A stretch of DNA of 30,645 nucleotides from a virus: positions 1-30,645 of IMG/VR virus record IMGVR_UViG_3300047495_000041; one strand, given 5' to 3'. Of the stretch, positions 6,399 through 15,328 are shown piece after piece. The stretch's first letter is position 1; every line of letters starts with the position of its first letter. The position numbers and the translations under genes are program-made. The notes beneath the pieces are model-generated. The model was not told where the DNA came from and searched no databases. It saw only the letters and a list, made by a program, of their open reading frames with translations.

Positions 6399-6592
6399 TT
6401 GCTCTTGGGCGGATGATGCTTCACATACTCGCACAGGGCCGGATAGAGTGGATGATCGCACAAGTCTGCCCGTAGCGCGGGATCATTCGGCCTCTTGTAA
6501 CTCTTATATAGTTCTACAGTTGTAGTAACCAATGTGCCAGGGGCCTCATTAGCATCAAACTCTATGTGGAACGTATCTGTGTGAACAGCCAT
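6395..6592 (-). CDS. Hypothetical protein, 65 aa
   Basis: A small protein with an acidic, beta-prone N-terminus and His/Pro-rich C-terminus (CEYVKHHPPKSK). It has a strong ribosome binding site (AGGAG, spacing 6) and an ATGA overlap with the helicase gene. Not recognised. Confidence 0.65.
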   Translation of the reverse strand: MAVHTDTFHIEFDANEAPGTLVTTTVELYKSYKRPNDPALRADLCDHPLYPALCEYVKHHPPKSK

Positions 6593-6601
6593 GCTTTACT
6601 C

Positions 6602-6823
6602 CTATACGTGACCGCCTGGAACTTTGGCAGCTAAAACCAAGCTACCTACCCAGGCAGGCTCTTCATCGCAGGGGATTTCGCTCCCCGCCAACCACCAACT
6701 TGGATCATCAGAGTATTCGGCACCCCAAAAGGCGATCTGCTCTGGTTCATCTTTGCCACCAAAGGCGCCCCGAAATCTGACATGATAGTATCCAAATTCA
6801 CGCTCAATCGTCATTGGTGTCAT
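6602..6823 (-). CDS. Hypothetical protein, 73 aa
   Basis: Rich in aromatic residues and acidic (REFGYYHVRF, DDPSWWLAG). Three clustered ATGs are possible; the one at 6823 has GAGG six bases upstream, whereas for the first (6829) the GAGG is directly adjacent. It overlaps the 3' end of the DnaB-like gene by about 20 bases. Not recognised. Confidence 0.6.
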   Translation of the reverse strand: MTPMTIEREFGYYHVRFRGAFGGKDEPEQIAFWGAEYSDDPSWWLAGSEIPCDEEPAWVGSLVLAAKVPGGHV

Positions 6824-8240
6824 CTTCATCCTCTACACCCATCGCGCGTTCTGTGATCTGGCGTAGATCATTGGTTAGGTAGGCGCTGTCTAGGCAGAAT
6901 TGCCCCACTTTATAGGCTTGAGTTATGGAGACAAAATACTGATCTTCGGTGTCCCTGGCTGCTGCGACCAACAGACGCGCAAGGCCAGCTTCTTTCTCAT
7001 ATCGGGTTTGATTGTATGTAAGTATTGTATCAGCAGTCTGCACTTTTGAGAAATCTTCGCCAACCATTCCGAGTCCCACAACCTTAGCAGTGGCTGATCC
7101 CCGGTTGCCTTGTGTGACGGTAACAAATGCGTGATTTCGCTTAACAGCAATACCGCGCAAACTTTTGAATATCTGTCCCAACGCAATTCGATATTCTGTT
7201 CCGCTAATCGCCATGAGGTCGGCGTAATCCATAAGCACAATATCTGGGATGAATTGATATCTTCGTTCAAGGTAATCAAGATATTGTCTGTAGGCGCCGA
7301 TTGTGAGTTCATTGGTAGGCCACTCCTTGATATGAAGGCGTCCTCTCGTCTTCAAGCCTTCCAGCTTCCGGGCGATCTTGGCACGGGTTTTGTCGTTGAT
7401 GATCTCGGGGATGAATGTATCGGTCAGGTCAACATCCTCGACCCGGCCTACAATATCCCGGCCATTGGATAGCGTTTGCAGCACCTCCCTGTTAAATCGT
7501 GGAAGCCTAACTGTGCCCACATCATCCTTGGCCATAGCGAACAGGGCTTGCACATAGCGACGGGCAGTAAGCTCTTCACTATTCTCCAATGTGATGTGTA
7601 GCACCTTCTGATTGCGCATAAGCGCATTCTTGCCTATACCGACTAAAAACCAAGACTTACCCCGCTTGGGCGGTGCTATTAAGACCATCATTGTCTTACG
7701 CGCTGGGCGGCATCCTCGCTTGTCCAATTCCTCAACACCAGATGAGAATATGTCCTCGTCTGGTTTGTCCAAGAAGGCCAGCATATCGTCGGGTTCATGT
7801 GCCCATATCCCTCCCGATGGCGGGGAGGCTAAGTCTAACTCAATCAGAACCTCTTGGGCTTCGTCCAGCTTGTTCCGGTGAACAAGTTCAGCAAACTTAG
7901 TCGAAACCTGAGTCATGCGCGCCTTGCGCATGAAGGTCTCAAGCTGGCTGACTATGTAGTCCTCATTCATGCTTGGGAATAGCCGCTCCATGGCCTGAAC
8001 TGTGCCATAGATTAGCTCGCCCTCGGCTCCCCGGCTTATCTCGGCCTCAAGCAAGTCAACGAGATGTGCTTTTGGTGGACGATTGAACTCGTTGAGATAA
8101 TCCAAAGCATGGGTGGCGATAGAGCGATATGCTCGGGTAGAAAATAACTCGGGCTTGATTTCCATGGCAACACGAGAGGAATGCTGCACCGAATGGCACA
8201 GCAACGCTAGAACGTTTTCCTCTATACTTCCTTCAAGCAT
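6804..8240 (-). CDS. Replicative DNA helicase, DnaB family
   Basis: 478 aa, the usual length for DnaB/gp41-type helicases. The N-terminal domain (residues 1-110, SIEENVLALLCHSVQHSS, then FSTRAYRSIATHAL) is DnaB-like. The C-terminal RecA-like motor has Walker A APPKRGKSWFL, LHITLENSEE (H1a), Walker B IVLMDYADLM, and an Arg-rich hexamer contact region. It unwinds DNA at the fork ahead of the polymerase encoded upstream in the same transcript. No separate primase is visible in this window. The start overlaps the small gene upstream by 8 bases. Confidence 0.9.
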   Translation of the reverse strand: MLEGSIEENVLALLCHSVQHSSRVAMEIKPELFSTRAYRSIATHALDYLNEFNRPPKAHLVDLLEAEISRGAEGELIYGTVQAMERLFPSMNEDYIVSQLETFMRKARMTQVSTKFAELVHRNKLDEAQEVLIELDLASPPSGGIWAHEPDDMLAFLDKPDEDIFSSGVEELDKRGCRPARKTMMVLIAPPKRGKSWFLVGIGKNALMRNQKVLHITLENSEELTARRYVQALFAMAKDDVGTVRLPRFNREVLQTLSNGRDIVGRVEDVDLTDTFIPEIINDKTRAKIARKLEGLKTRGRLHIKEWPTNELTIGAYRQYLDYLERRYQFIPDIVLMDYADLMAISGTEYRIALGQIFKSLRGIAVKRNHAFVTVTQGNRGSATAKVVGLGMVGEDFSKVQTADTILTYNQTRYEKEAGLARLLVAAARDTEDQYFVSITQAYKVGQFCLDSAYLTNDLRQITERAMGVEDEDDTNDD

Positions 8241-8421
8241 CCCGTTTCTCGGTCAATTCCAACTTATCCCGATATTGTCTGGCGGCCTCTAGTGCTTGGA
8301 CTACATCAGAAAAGCCAAGAGAGTCAGGTACCCAATCTTCCCCCAACCTTGGGTACCATTTTCCATGCCGGTATCCCGTGCAAGCTTTCTTACGCTTGCC
8401 GCATTGGGTACGAGTTTCCAT
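8233..8421 (-). CDS. Hypothetical basic protein, 62 aa
   Basis: Lys/Arg-rich N-terminus (CGKRKKACTGYRHGKWYPRL) with two Cys, then a helix. It lies between queE and the helicase gene and overlaps the latter by 8 bases. Not recognised; DNA or RNA binding is conceivable from charge alone. Confidence 0.55.
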   Translation of the reverse strand: METRTQCGKRKKACTGYRHGKWYPRLGEDWVPDSLGFSDVVQALEAARQYRDKLELTEKRDA

Positions 8422-8423
8422 GG

Positions 8424-9140
8424 CTAGTCCACACCCAACAGCTTGTGAAGTTGGTAACTCACCCTATAGCCATGCTCCAAGGCGACACGGGTGACAAGGT
8501 TTAGGTTGTGCTCATTCAGGATAGGGTCCTGGTCATCGCAAGGCTGCACCCAGATTGTATGGCTACCTAGTAGGCCCAAAGACTCCCTACGCTGGCCTCG
8601 CCAAACATTGGGAGGTAGTCCATCTTCCTCCACACCATCCTCGGCTCGGATTATATACTTCCAATGATGACAATTAGTAACTATGAGCGGGTTAAGCTTT
8701 GGGGTTTTTGGCGAGCAAACAATGATGGGAAAGGAGAGGTTTTGGTAGTTATTCCAATTACTATAGCAGTCAGTCATAGAAAGCGGCCAGACAGTGCCTG
8801 CCGTCTCAATCTGAAAGTTAAGATGCTGCATGCATGGCTGATCCATCAGGGCGCCAATCTCTTGCAGCATCGGCTCGCCCCCTGTGAGGACAACGTTAGA
8901 GCATTTACTGCGCCTTGTTTCGGCCAGGACAACGGCTGTCAGGCTATCTAGCGAGTGATGAGTTCCGCCCGCAAAGTCCGTATCGCAAAAACTGCACCGG
9001 AGATTGCACCCGGAAAAGCGAACAAACACAGCAGGCATACCCGACCAAGGTCCTTCGCCTTGAATAGTGTAGAAAATTGAGTGGAGCATGAAGCCATCGT
9101 TTAGGAGGCGCTTATGCGCAATCTCGTTTTGGCCGAACAT
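8424..9140 (-). CDS. queE: 7-carboxy-7-deazaguanine synthase (radical SAM), QueE
   Basis: 238 aa. It converts 6-carboxytetrahydropterin to 7-carboxy-7-deazaguanine with SAM and a 4Fe-4S cluster. Visible: FYTIQGEGPWSG substrate loop (residues 23-34), the cluster motif GCNLRCSFCDT with Cys45, Cys49 and Cys52 (CX3CX2C) and LTGGEPML. Length fits the family. It follows queD after only 3 bases, so the two pathway steps are co-translated. There is a region rich in Ser, Asn and Pro in the middle (about residues 125-155) that is longer than in compact homologues. Assignment is secure. Confidence 0.93.
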   Translation of the reverse strand: MFGQNEIAHKRLLNDGFMLHSIFYTIQGEGPWSGMPAVFVRFSGCNLRCSFCDTDFAGGTHHSLDSLTAVVLAETRRSKCSNVVLTGGEPMLQEIGALMDQPCMQHLNFQIETAGTVWPLSMTDCYSNWNNYQNLSFPIIVCSPKTPKLNPLIVTNCHHWKYIIRAEDGVEEDGLPPNVWRGQRRESLGLLGSHTIWVQPCDDQDPILNEHNLNLVTRVALEHGYRVSYQLHKLLGVD

Positions 9141-9143
9141 TGA

Positions 9144-9641
9144 CTAGAAGCCTTCGCTAAAGGATGTTGCGGAACACTTGCGTGTCTCTTCTACACGAAC
9201 ACGAACTAGCTTCACATTCAACTGTAAAAGCAATCGAGGGCCGATCGCTTCATGCAAGTAAGCCGCCATGTTTTCAACGCTAGTTTCAAACGGAACTACC
9301 GCTATAGACTCCTTTAGAAGGTTTCTGATGGTAGGATAAGTGTCTGTTTCATATTCATAAAACCTAAAATCATTCCATAAACTCACGTACTCTTTGTAGA
9401 AGGGGTCCTCCTCCCACACTAGGCACTTGTGATCCCACTCCTTCTCTAGCCAGTTAACAAAAAGGGCTTTAATCATACCAAAGTCTATGATGCGGTTGCT
9501 GGCGCCAGGAACAGGCGGTACAAGCGAAGCGAAGGTGAATGTCACGCGATAATTGTGACCGTGTATTTGGTGGCATGGACCGAGATCAGTAACAGCCCTA
9601 TGCGCCGCCGAGAAGTCGTGATAGCGTTCTACTGTGAGCAT
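9144..9641 (-). CDS. queD: 6-carboxytetrahydropterin synthase, QueD
   Basis: 165 aa. It converts dihydroneopterin triphosphate to 6-carboxytetrahydropterin. Zinc ligands His14, His27 and His29 and catalytic Cys23 are seen in DFSAAHRAVTDLGPCHQIHG, followed by IIDFGMIK, WDHKCL and the C-terminal VRVEET that binds the pterin ring. I start at the ATG at 9641, nine bases after GAGG; a TTG fifteen bases upstream overlaps the previous stop and is less likely. It supplies the substrate for the adjacent QueE. Confidence 0.93.
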   Translation of the reverse strand: MLTVERYHDFSAAHRAVTDLGPCHQIHGHNYRVTFTFASLVPPVPGASNRIIDFGMIKALFVNWLEKEWDHKCLVWEEDPFYKEYVSLWNDFRFYEYETDTYPTIRNLLKESIAVVPFETSVENMAAYLHEAIGPRLLLQLNVKLVRVRVEETRKCSATSFSEGF

Positions 9642-9652
9642 GTGCTTATCCC

Positions 9653-9904
9653 TCAACGTTTGTAGCGGAACTTAGGCTCGGGGTCACCCGGATGCTCAAT
9701 CGGACCATGCTGCCAATTCTGGACAACCTCTATTGGGATACCATTTTGCAACAGCATGAGTCCGGTTAAGGCATCATCCTGAAACGCATATCTGCGGATA
9801 AGCCGTATTTCAGTTGCCCTTTCCTCAATAAGCCAGTAGGCCAGAGTAGCTGTGCCCCATCTTTCAACATCTGTAGAACCCGGGGGAAGTATACGAAAGG
9901 TCAT
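9653..9904 (-). CDS. Hypothetical protein, 83 aa
   Basis: Small protein with Trp and Arg-rich helices (YWLIEERATEIRLIRRYAF) and a polar C-terminus. The start is set by an ATGA overlap with the previous gene. Its neighbours are a small protein and queD; no function assigned. Confidence 0.6.
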   Translation of the reverse strand: MTFRILPPGSTDVERWGTATLAYWLIEERATEIRLIRRYAFQDDALTGLMLLQNGIPIEVVQNWQHGPIEHPGDPEPKFRYKR

Positions 9905-10161
9905 AGCGGAACAAAGTATGCCCCTTCCCACAGGGCCGGATTTTCTGAGTTGGGATTTATCATGTCTCCTATGCCATCTTTGAGGCTATAGACATAGACA
10001 TGGCCTATTACCTGCTGGCCTTTGATCGTGGCCACAACCAGCCATTCATCCTCTCGCGCTGCCCTGAGATCGGGAGGCACGCGCCCGACCTTGCCATAGG
10101 AGCCGTTGGGCATCTTGGCGATGAAGGGTAGAGCCTGGGGTTTTGTCTTTGTCTCGCTCAT
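9901..10161 (-). CDS. Hypothetical protein, 86 aa
   Basis: Short beta-rich protein (WLVVATIKGQQVIGHVYVYS). The ATG at 10161 overlaps the SbcC-like stop (ATGA), which excludes the longer frame that starts inside sbcC. Not recognised. Confidence 0.6.
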   Translation of the reverse strand: MSETKTKPQALPFIAKMPNGSYGKVGRVPPDLRAAREDEWLVVATIKGQQVIGHVYVYSLKDGIGDMINPNSENPALWEGAYFVPL

Positions 10162-11954
10162 GGTTGTATCACCTTGCTTCCTTCTTGGGTTTTGACAACA
10201 GACCACACTTCAGAAAATCCGGTAAATGTCAAGGCTGTGTGATCGCATATATAAATAGAGCGCTTAGCCCTTAACGAGCGATTTGATAGCGTCTCTAGCA
10301 AATCCTCGATCCCCTCCGCGCTTAACCAAGCAGAAGGCTCATCCCAAACTTCTAAATCCCATTTGACGCCGGATAGGCGCTGAATTGTCGTGGACAAGCC
10401 AATGGCGATGGCTAGACGAAGGCGCTGGCCTTCCCCGCCACTCCAAGCCTCCCATATCGTTTGGCCGCCGGAGGGGGAGCTTACGACAATCTGCACACCC
10501 ATCTTGCTTGTACCACTCTTGGTCTCGGTCTCAGTGACAAAGCTAATATGCCAACCGTCCAAGCCCAAGGAGCTAGCCGCATTGCTGACTTCTAGGGTCA
10601 GGTAATCCAACACACGCTTGATCTGGAATAGCCTTACCTTCTTAAAGCCTTGCTTCCAATACTCTCCTACGGCCATCTGCCCCTTTAGACGAAGCTTGGA
10701 CTTGTTCACCCTAGCCCTTAGCTTGAGGGCATCACTCTCGGCTTTTACTAGACTATCTAGGCGCTTTGTATAGGGATTGGGAATGTCGGCGCTAAGCGCC
10801 TGGACGCTGGCGTAAGCATCCCTGTATTGCTGGTTAGCAATCTCTACCCTTTGGGCAGCCATGCGCCGGGCGCCCGCTGTCTCGTATATGGCGATCTTGG
10901 CCTTGTCCGTTTCTTCCTCTAGCTGAGTTATGGCCGCTTGCTGGGCCTTGATCTGGGCTTGTAGTTTGGCTATGCGAGGCTCGGCTAACCTAGCCTGTCC
11001 CTTGAGGTCAGCTACGGTTTTGAGTTTGAAGCGGGGGGAGATTAGCTGCCTACAAGTAGGACAATCCTCGGCATTGTCATACCATTCTATTAGTTCGTGA
11101 GCCTTGTGGGCATTCCTCTGCCATTCAGACAGCCCATGTTCCAGACCCCTTAATTGCTCCCGCAACTCCTGCAAGCCTTCCGGTTCACGCTGCTGCTCAA
11201 GTAGTGACAGCTTGGCCTTGATCTCTTCATATTCGTAACAAGCCTTATCATGCAGATCAGCTAACTGGTTTTGCTTGGTTATGGCAGCTTTGAGTTTTTC
11301 CTTGCGCTCGTCTGCCCAAAGCCTTTCCTCCTTTTCCAACCCGTCTATGTCAGCGGAGGCAATGGCCTTAAGTTGACCCTCGGCCTCGGCAAGCTGTAAG
11401 TTGGCAGCGACTACCTCTGCATTAAGCTGGCCTAGCTTCCTAGCGGCCCGATCGGACAAGCGGCCCCATAGCGCCAAGTCAAGCGCCTCTTCCAGCAGCG
11501 TGACACGGGCTGGCACATCCAAGTCAGGGAACAGGGGAACAGCCTGGCCAAAGATCACAGAGTGGCGGAAGCGGATAGCCGAGAGGCCCAATAGATCGTT
11601 GACAGCTTTCTGGTCTACAGGCTGCCCATTGATTGCTAGCTTGTTGGGGTTGGACAGGCGTAAGATTTTATGCTCGTGCTCGTCTATGCGTAAGGTGCAG
11701 CTTACGCCACACCTTTCTTCTCCCCAGGTGACAAGGTCGGATGCGCGCAAGCCTCGCAGGGACACACCATAGAAGCACCAGAATACAGCATCCCATAGGG
11801 TCGATTTTCCCGCGCCATTGGCACCGAGTCTCGGCTCGACTTGGTTGCTGCCGGAGATGAACCGGAAGCCTCCCGACTCTGGGAAGGCAACTTCCACCTT
11901 GCGAAAGCTGCGAAAGAAGCTGATCTTGGTGTGTGCAAGGTGGATTTCCCTCAT
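10158..11954 (-). CDS. SbcC/Rad50/gp46-like recombination ATPase
   Basis: 598 aa SMC-type ATPase, the partner of the SbcD-like nuclease encoded just upstream. Visible: Walker A GANGAGKSTLW (Lys50), two coiled-coil arms on either side of a zinc hook CPTC near residue 300, ABC signature WSGGEGQRLRLA, Walker B LEVWDEPS and an H-loop ICDHTAL. The arms are short, as in T4 gp46, and far shorter than bacterial SbcC. The complex processes DNA ends for recombination-dependent replication and may degrade host DNA. It is joined by ATGA overlaps to both neighbours. Confidence 0.92.
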   Translation of the reverse strand: MREIHLAHTKISFFRSFRKVEVAFPESGGFRFISGSNQVEPRLGANGAGKSTLWDAVFWCFYGVSLRGLRASDLVTWGEERCGVSCTLRIDEHEHKILRLSNPNKLAINGQPVDQKAVNDLLGLSAIRFRHSVIFGQAVPLFPDLDVPARVTLLEEALDLALWGRLSDRAARKLGQLNAEVVAANLQLAEAEGQLKAIASADIDGLEKEERLWADERKEKLKAAITKQNQLADLHDKACYEYEEIKAKLSLLEQQREPEGLQELREQLRGLEHGLSEWQRNAHKAHELIEWYDNAEDCPTCRQLISPRFKLKTVADLKGQARLAEPRIAKLQAQIKAQQAAITQLEEETDKAKIAIYETAGARRMAAQRVEIANQQYRDAYASVQALSADIPNPYTKRLDSLVKAESDALKLRARVNKSKLRLKGQMAVGEYWKQGFKKVRLFQIKRVLDYLTLEVSNAASSLGLDGWHISFVTETETKSGTSKMGVQIVVSSPSGGQTIWEAWSGGEGQRLRLAIAIGLSTTIQRLSGVKWDLEVWDEPSAWLSAEGIEDLLETLSNRSLRAKRSIYICDHTALTFTGFSEVWSVVKTQEGSKVIQP

Positions 11955-12139
11955 GTTGCGTAGACTTTATCTCGGATGCGCTGCAATACCTCTAGCTGCT
12001 TCTCAGTCAGGTGTATCTCAGGATTGGAAGATTGACCTAGGCGCTCTTCCATGCTGGCAATGAAGTTGGCTTCCCATTTGGACAAGCGGGCGCATAGCGC
12101 GGCATCAGCAATAAGTTCAACGAACTCTTCATGCCCCAT
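11951..12139 (-). CDS. Small helical protein between SbcD and SbcC
   Basis: 62 aa. Pattern LCARLSKWEANFIASMEERL followed by LTEKQLEVLQRIRDKVY resembles a small helical domain found in many phage and bacterial replication proteins, but I cannot name it. It sits between the two subunits of the end-processing complex, with overlaps on both sides, so a role in that complex is a reasonable guess. Confidence 0.65.
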   Translation of the reverse strand: MGHEEFVELIADAALCARLSKWEANFIASMEERLGQSSNPEIHLTEKQLEVLQRIRDKVYAT

Positions 12140-13154
12140 CGTCTAACTCCTCTTTCAGGGTTTGGTGGCCCCATTCATAGCTTTTAGCTGGCAAGCCCTC
12201 GGCCTCGGCAAAGGCAGCTAGTATCTCCTCGGGATCAGTCGGGAAGTCTAGGATAATGGTTTCCCGATCCCCCTCGGCGGGCTTGTTAAACTCAACGAAA
12301 GCTTCTACCGAGAACAGCCTGACTCCCTTTTCCCTAGCCCATTCTTCTACGCCTTCACGTATAGTAGGCCAATAAGCAATGTTATCCGGGTGAACGGATA
12401 CCTCTATCTTGGCATGATCGCCAACCTTGATATTGGTTGGGTCTATATAGCCCCCCTCTTCCCAATCGGTTATCTTAATCATGTGGCGACGGAGGGGGTT
12501 TAGTATGTGCTTACGTAGTATCTTGCCCCTCTCGTCTATCTGTAGCATCCGGCATTGGTAAACATCACCAAACTTAATGGGATGGGGCGCTCCAACATAA
12601 GTCACAGTGATATTGTTAACCTTGACTTTCTGTGGAGGATGGATGTCCCCCGCATAGACAACGGCATCAGCCGGAAGGGGAAGTGGGTGCTCCCCGTCTA
12701 GTAATGTGCCGTTGTTCAACCTTGCGCCAGATAGTGGTTGATGTATGAAACAAAGCGGATAAACTCGATCATCAAAAAGCCCAGCCCAGTCCCTAACAGG
12801 ATCAGGAGTATAAGGAAGCAGATATACTTCGTGACGAAAGATTGGTGAGGTGACAAAAGAGACGCCTTTCAGGTTGGATAGGAAGGACCAAAAAGGCGTC
12901 CCTTGAAGTGGGGCATCGTGATTGCCCATGAGGATGTCCACGGTGCAGCCTAGGCTAACTAGCTTTTGCAAGCATCCTATCAGCTTGTTTACTAGGGCTG
13001 CTGAGTGTCTATCCTTGCGATCGGCCAAGTCCCCCAAGATGTAGACTTCAAAATCATCTACTTCTTGGCAGAACTCAGCTAACCGGTTAAAGACATCCCA
13101 ACGATATTCTTCATCAGGATTGTCAGTCAAGTGCCAGTCTGCGGTTAGGATCAT
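12129..13154 (-). CDS. SbcD/Mre11/gp47-like nuclease
   Basis: 341 aa metallophosphoesterase. The five phosphoesterase motifs are present: ADWHLTD, LGDLADRKDRH, MGNHD, FIHQP and AGDIHPPQ, giving the two-metal site. The C-terminal third is less conserved and should form the cap and SbcC-binding parts. It forms the nuclease half of the complex with the SbcC-like protein encoded downstream. The start overlaps the previous stop by 4 bases. Confidence 0.92.
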   Translation of the reverse strand: MILTADWHLTDNPDEEYRWDVFNRLAEFCQEVDDFEVYILGDLADRKDRHSAALVNKLIGCLQKLVSLGCTVDILMGNHDAPLQGTPFWSFLSNLKGVSFVTSPIFRHEVYLLPYTPDPVRDWAGLFDDRVYPLCFIHQPLSGARLNNGTLLDGEHPLPLPADAVVYAGDIHPPQKVKVNNITVTYVGAPHPIKFGDVYQCRMLQIDERGKILRKHILNPLRRHMIKITDWEEGGYIDPTNIKVGDHAKIEVSVHPDNIAYWPTIREGVEEWAREKGVRLFSVEAFVEFNKPAEGDRETIILDFPTDPEEILAAFAEAEGLPAKSYEWGHQTLKEELDDGA

Positions 13155-13333
13155 CGCCGTTGGTACTCAATCTCGCGCACAATGGCCTCTAGCGTAAGCA
13201 ATGCTTGGCCGCCAGGGTCAGGTTTAACTATACTGCCTCCGCTATTGATGATCTCGCCCATCTTCCAAAGCCGCAACACATTGTCAGCAGCGTTTAGAAG
13301 CAATTCAGCTTGGTTTGAGGATAAGCCTGCCAT
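13151..13333 (-). CDS. Hypothetical helical protein, 60 aa
   Basis: Small helical protein (LLLNAADNVLRLWKMGEI, then LLTLEAIVREIEYQRR) with a Gly/Pro turn in the middle. No known motif. It is overlapped by the SbcD-like gene. Confidence 0.55.
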   Translation of the reverse strand: MAGLSSNQAELLLNAADNVLRLWKMGEIINSGGSIVKPDPGGQALLTLEAIVREIEYQRR

Positions 13334-13337
13334 GATC

Positions 13338-13556
13338 CTAGTCCATTAAATCGGGAGCGAGTTTCTTTACTCCCTCAAGCAAATCAATGATGCCCTGAGG
13401 TGTTGTCACCTTCTCAAGCCGCTCTAGGCTATCCGCGATCCGCTTTAGGCTGATGGCTACACTAGCCCAACCAGCCCCGGCATCAATTGGGTGGATAGCA
13501 GGCTCAAGCCTATCGACGGTGTGCAGGTAAGCAGCATCTACCTTGTCGTTAGCCAT
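13338..13556 (-). CDS. Hypothetical helical protein, 72 aa
   Basis: Predicted helices with a short leucine-zipper-like stretch (ISLKRIADSLERLEKV) typical of small phage proteins that oligomerise. Overlaps the nuclease gene by 8 bases. Not recognised. Confidence 0.55.
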   Translation of the reverse strand: MANDKVDAAYLHTVDRLEPAIHPIDAGAGWASVAISLKRIADSLERLEKVTTPQGIIDLLEGVKKLAPDLMD

Positions 13557-14109
13557 GTCTAAATCCTTTCACGCTTGCCATAAACTTCTTGGGATCAGCC
13601 TTCAAGAAGTTGTCCAAATCCATGATGCCACATGCCCTGTTGTGTACCACATGGTAGGTAAGTCCTTTAACCGTTGTCATTGCTCGCATAGCTAGCGCGG
13701 CAATCTTGGGGTCTAGCAGAACAAGGGAAGGGCGTCGGTTCTGCTTTGCCACTATTATCCATTCTAACTCTGCATGTAGGGCTTGCTCCTTTGTATGGGA
13801 TAGTACTGTCCATAGGAAACTCTTTCGCTTACGATCAAAGAGAAACGCTTCAAAGTTAAGGTTAGCATAGTGCTTACACTCAACCAGAAAATGAGAAAGA
13901 AAATCGTAAGCAATGGGATGAGCAGCCATGAGATCACCCGGAATGCCTTCTTTCCGGCCTGCCTGTAAGCTGTTTGTAAACTTTCCGCCAGACAGCACAT
14001 TCCTAGTAAATATATCCCCCCTAGCAGAATAAGTAAGCCAATTAGACAACTCCTTTCCGGCAGCACGCTCATACGAAGCTCCTTTGAACTTACCCCCGCC
14101 TGGTCGCAC
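13549..14109 (-). CDS. PD-(D/E)XK nuclease, Holliday-junction-resolvase-like
   Basis: 186 aa. Residues about 1-70 show a resolvase-like pattern: an N-terminal basic helix (YERAAGKELSNWLT), an acidic site GDLMAA and the core FLVECKHY, which fits the E-x-K half of PD-(D/E)XK; a later aromatic strand (WIIVAKQNRRPSLVLLD) fits the fold. It lies between recombinase and SbcCD genes, so branched-DNA resolution or end trimming is likely. The exact substrate is inferred from context. Confidence 0.65.
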   Translation of the reverse strand: MRPGGGKFKGASYERAAGKELSNWLTYSARGDIFTRNVLSGGKFTNSLQAGRKEGIPGDLMAAHPIAYDFLSHFLVECKHYANLNFEAFLFDRKRKSFLWTVLSHTKEQALHAELEWIIVAKQNRRPSLVLLDPKIAALAMRAMTTVKGLTYHVVHNRACGIMDLDNFLKADPKKFMASVKGFRHG

Positions 14110-14299
14110 TTCTGCCTTCTCCTTTGCACCAGATACAAGGGTCGAATACGGTTGGCGGAACGCTTGTCCCGTCCGCTCTTAGGCGCCAAACAGCCCCAGC
14201 GCTTAACTCAATGACTTCCTTACCTCCTTCACCCAGACATACAGGGCATACTTCTGTCGGGCGCCTTAGATAGCGCCATTGTAGTTGAACTCGGGGCAT
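14090..14299 (-). CDS. Zinc-ribbon protein, DnaJ-like CXXCXGXG repeats
   Basis: 69 aa with CPVCLGEGGK and CIWCKGEGRS, two copies of the CxxCxGxG motif known from the DnaJ central zinc domain and from small phage zinc proteins. One zinc ion would be bound by the four Cys. It starts one base after the recombinase stop codon region and overlaps the nuclease gene by 20 bases. Probably an adaptor or nucleic-acid-binding protein. Confidence 0.65.
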   Translation of the reverse strand: MPRVQLQWRYLRRPTEVCPVCLGEGGKEVIELSAGAVWRLRADGTSVPPTVFDPCIWCKGEGRSATRRG

Positions 14300-15319
14300 T
14301 CATTCATACTTCCCCATAGGAGGAGCAAGAGCATCCTCGATCCGATACCAATGATCTCCGACGAATTGGCGCAGATTGCGCTTGATTACTTTGAGCGTAG
14401 CCCTGTCCTGTGTCTTGCGAGCGCTAGATAGCTGGCTACGGATTGTATCTAGCTCGGCGCTGCTTACTCCGGCCTTGGGATTGGCGCGGAGGAAATCAAT
14501 CATGGACTCCTCATCATCCACCCCGTAATTGTAGTAAACAAACAGGGTGCATTCACGATGGGCTGCTCCCACCTTGTTCTTCTTGCAGCGCACCAGAACC
14601 TTAACACCAATGACGCGCTCTAGCCCTAGCACTGTGCGCTTGATCTTACCGACCTCAGCCAACCAGATAATCTGGGTGGCGTAGAAGTCGAGCGCCTTGC
14701 CCCCCGATCGGGTCTTGGTCTCCCCGAAGGTTACGTTAAGCTTATCCCTGATCTGGGATATGACAAACATGGTTGTGTGGGAGCGCTCAATCTCCCCATT
14801 CAGGCGGCGGAATAGTTCCGACATTTTCTTGGCCTTGGCGCTGCCGTAGGAGCCTTTGTCTATATCCCTATCCATCTCCGCTTCATCAGAGAGGGCATCA
14901 AGCGAGTCGAGGACGTAAAGTCCTAACTGACGCTTGGCTTTGATTGAGGCTGAGCAGTAGGCAGTCAGGTCAGCAAACAAGCCTTCTACTGTTTCTAGGG
15001 GTGGGTCCGTGAACTTAACGGACGGAGGCATGCCTATGCTCTTCGCATAGTTCTGGTCAAAGGCTGCCTCGGCCTCGGCATATCGGATAGCCCCAGAATT
15101 ACCCTTGCCGATCGCTATATCGAAGTTGGCACAGGCTTCAATGGCAAGAAGGGTTTTACCGGAAGAGCGGTCTCCCACGATATTGACAATTCTCCCAACA
15201 GCCCAGCCGCCACCAAGCACAAGATCAAGAAGATAACTACCAGACGATATCTTCCTGACACTACTTTCATAAGCATCTTCCTCTACCTCCACAGGCTTGG
15301 TAAGCGTTGCTCTAGGCAT
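14300..15319 (-). CDS. RecA/UvsX-family recombinase
   Basis: 339 aa. Walker A GDRSSGKTLLAIEA (residues 49-62), an acidic stretch AEAEAAFD in the position of the RecA catalytic Glu, Walker B YVLDSLDALSD, and KTRSGGKALDFYATQIIWL, equivalent to the RecA L2/SGGxALKF-like region. Length matches RecA and UvsX. It would pair single strands coated by the SSB encoded upstream. No intein here, although phage RecA genes often host one. Ribosome binding site AGGA, spacing 8. Confidence 0.92.
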   Translation of the reverse strand: MPRATLTKPVEVEEDAYESSVRKISSGSYLLDLVLGGGWAVGRIVNIVGDRSSGKTLLAIEACANFDIAIGKGNSGAIRYAEAEAAFDQNYAKSIGMPPSVKFTDPPLETVEGLFADLTAYCSASIKAKRQLGLYVLDSLDALSDEAEMDRDIDKGSYGSAKAKKMSELFRRLNGEIERSHTTMFVISQIRDKLNVTFGETKTRSGGKALDFYATQIIWLAEVGKIKRTVLGLERVIGVKVLVRCKKNKVGAAHRECTLFVYYNYGVDDEESMIDFLRANPKAGVSSAELDTIRSQLSSARKTQDRATLKVIKRNLRQFVGDHWYRIEDALAPPMGKYE

Positions 15320-15328
15320 ATAGGTTTC

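Noticed and set aside
6923-7312. 129-codon same-strand frame inside the DnaB-like gene.
   Set aside because: Shadow of a clear helicase gene; no ribosome binding site or domain.
13764-14189. 141-codon frame overlapping the PD-(D/E)XK nuclease with membrane-like stretches.
   Set aside because: Same +1 shadow pattern; the nuclease frame has the motif and correct operon overlaps.
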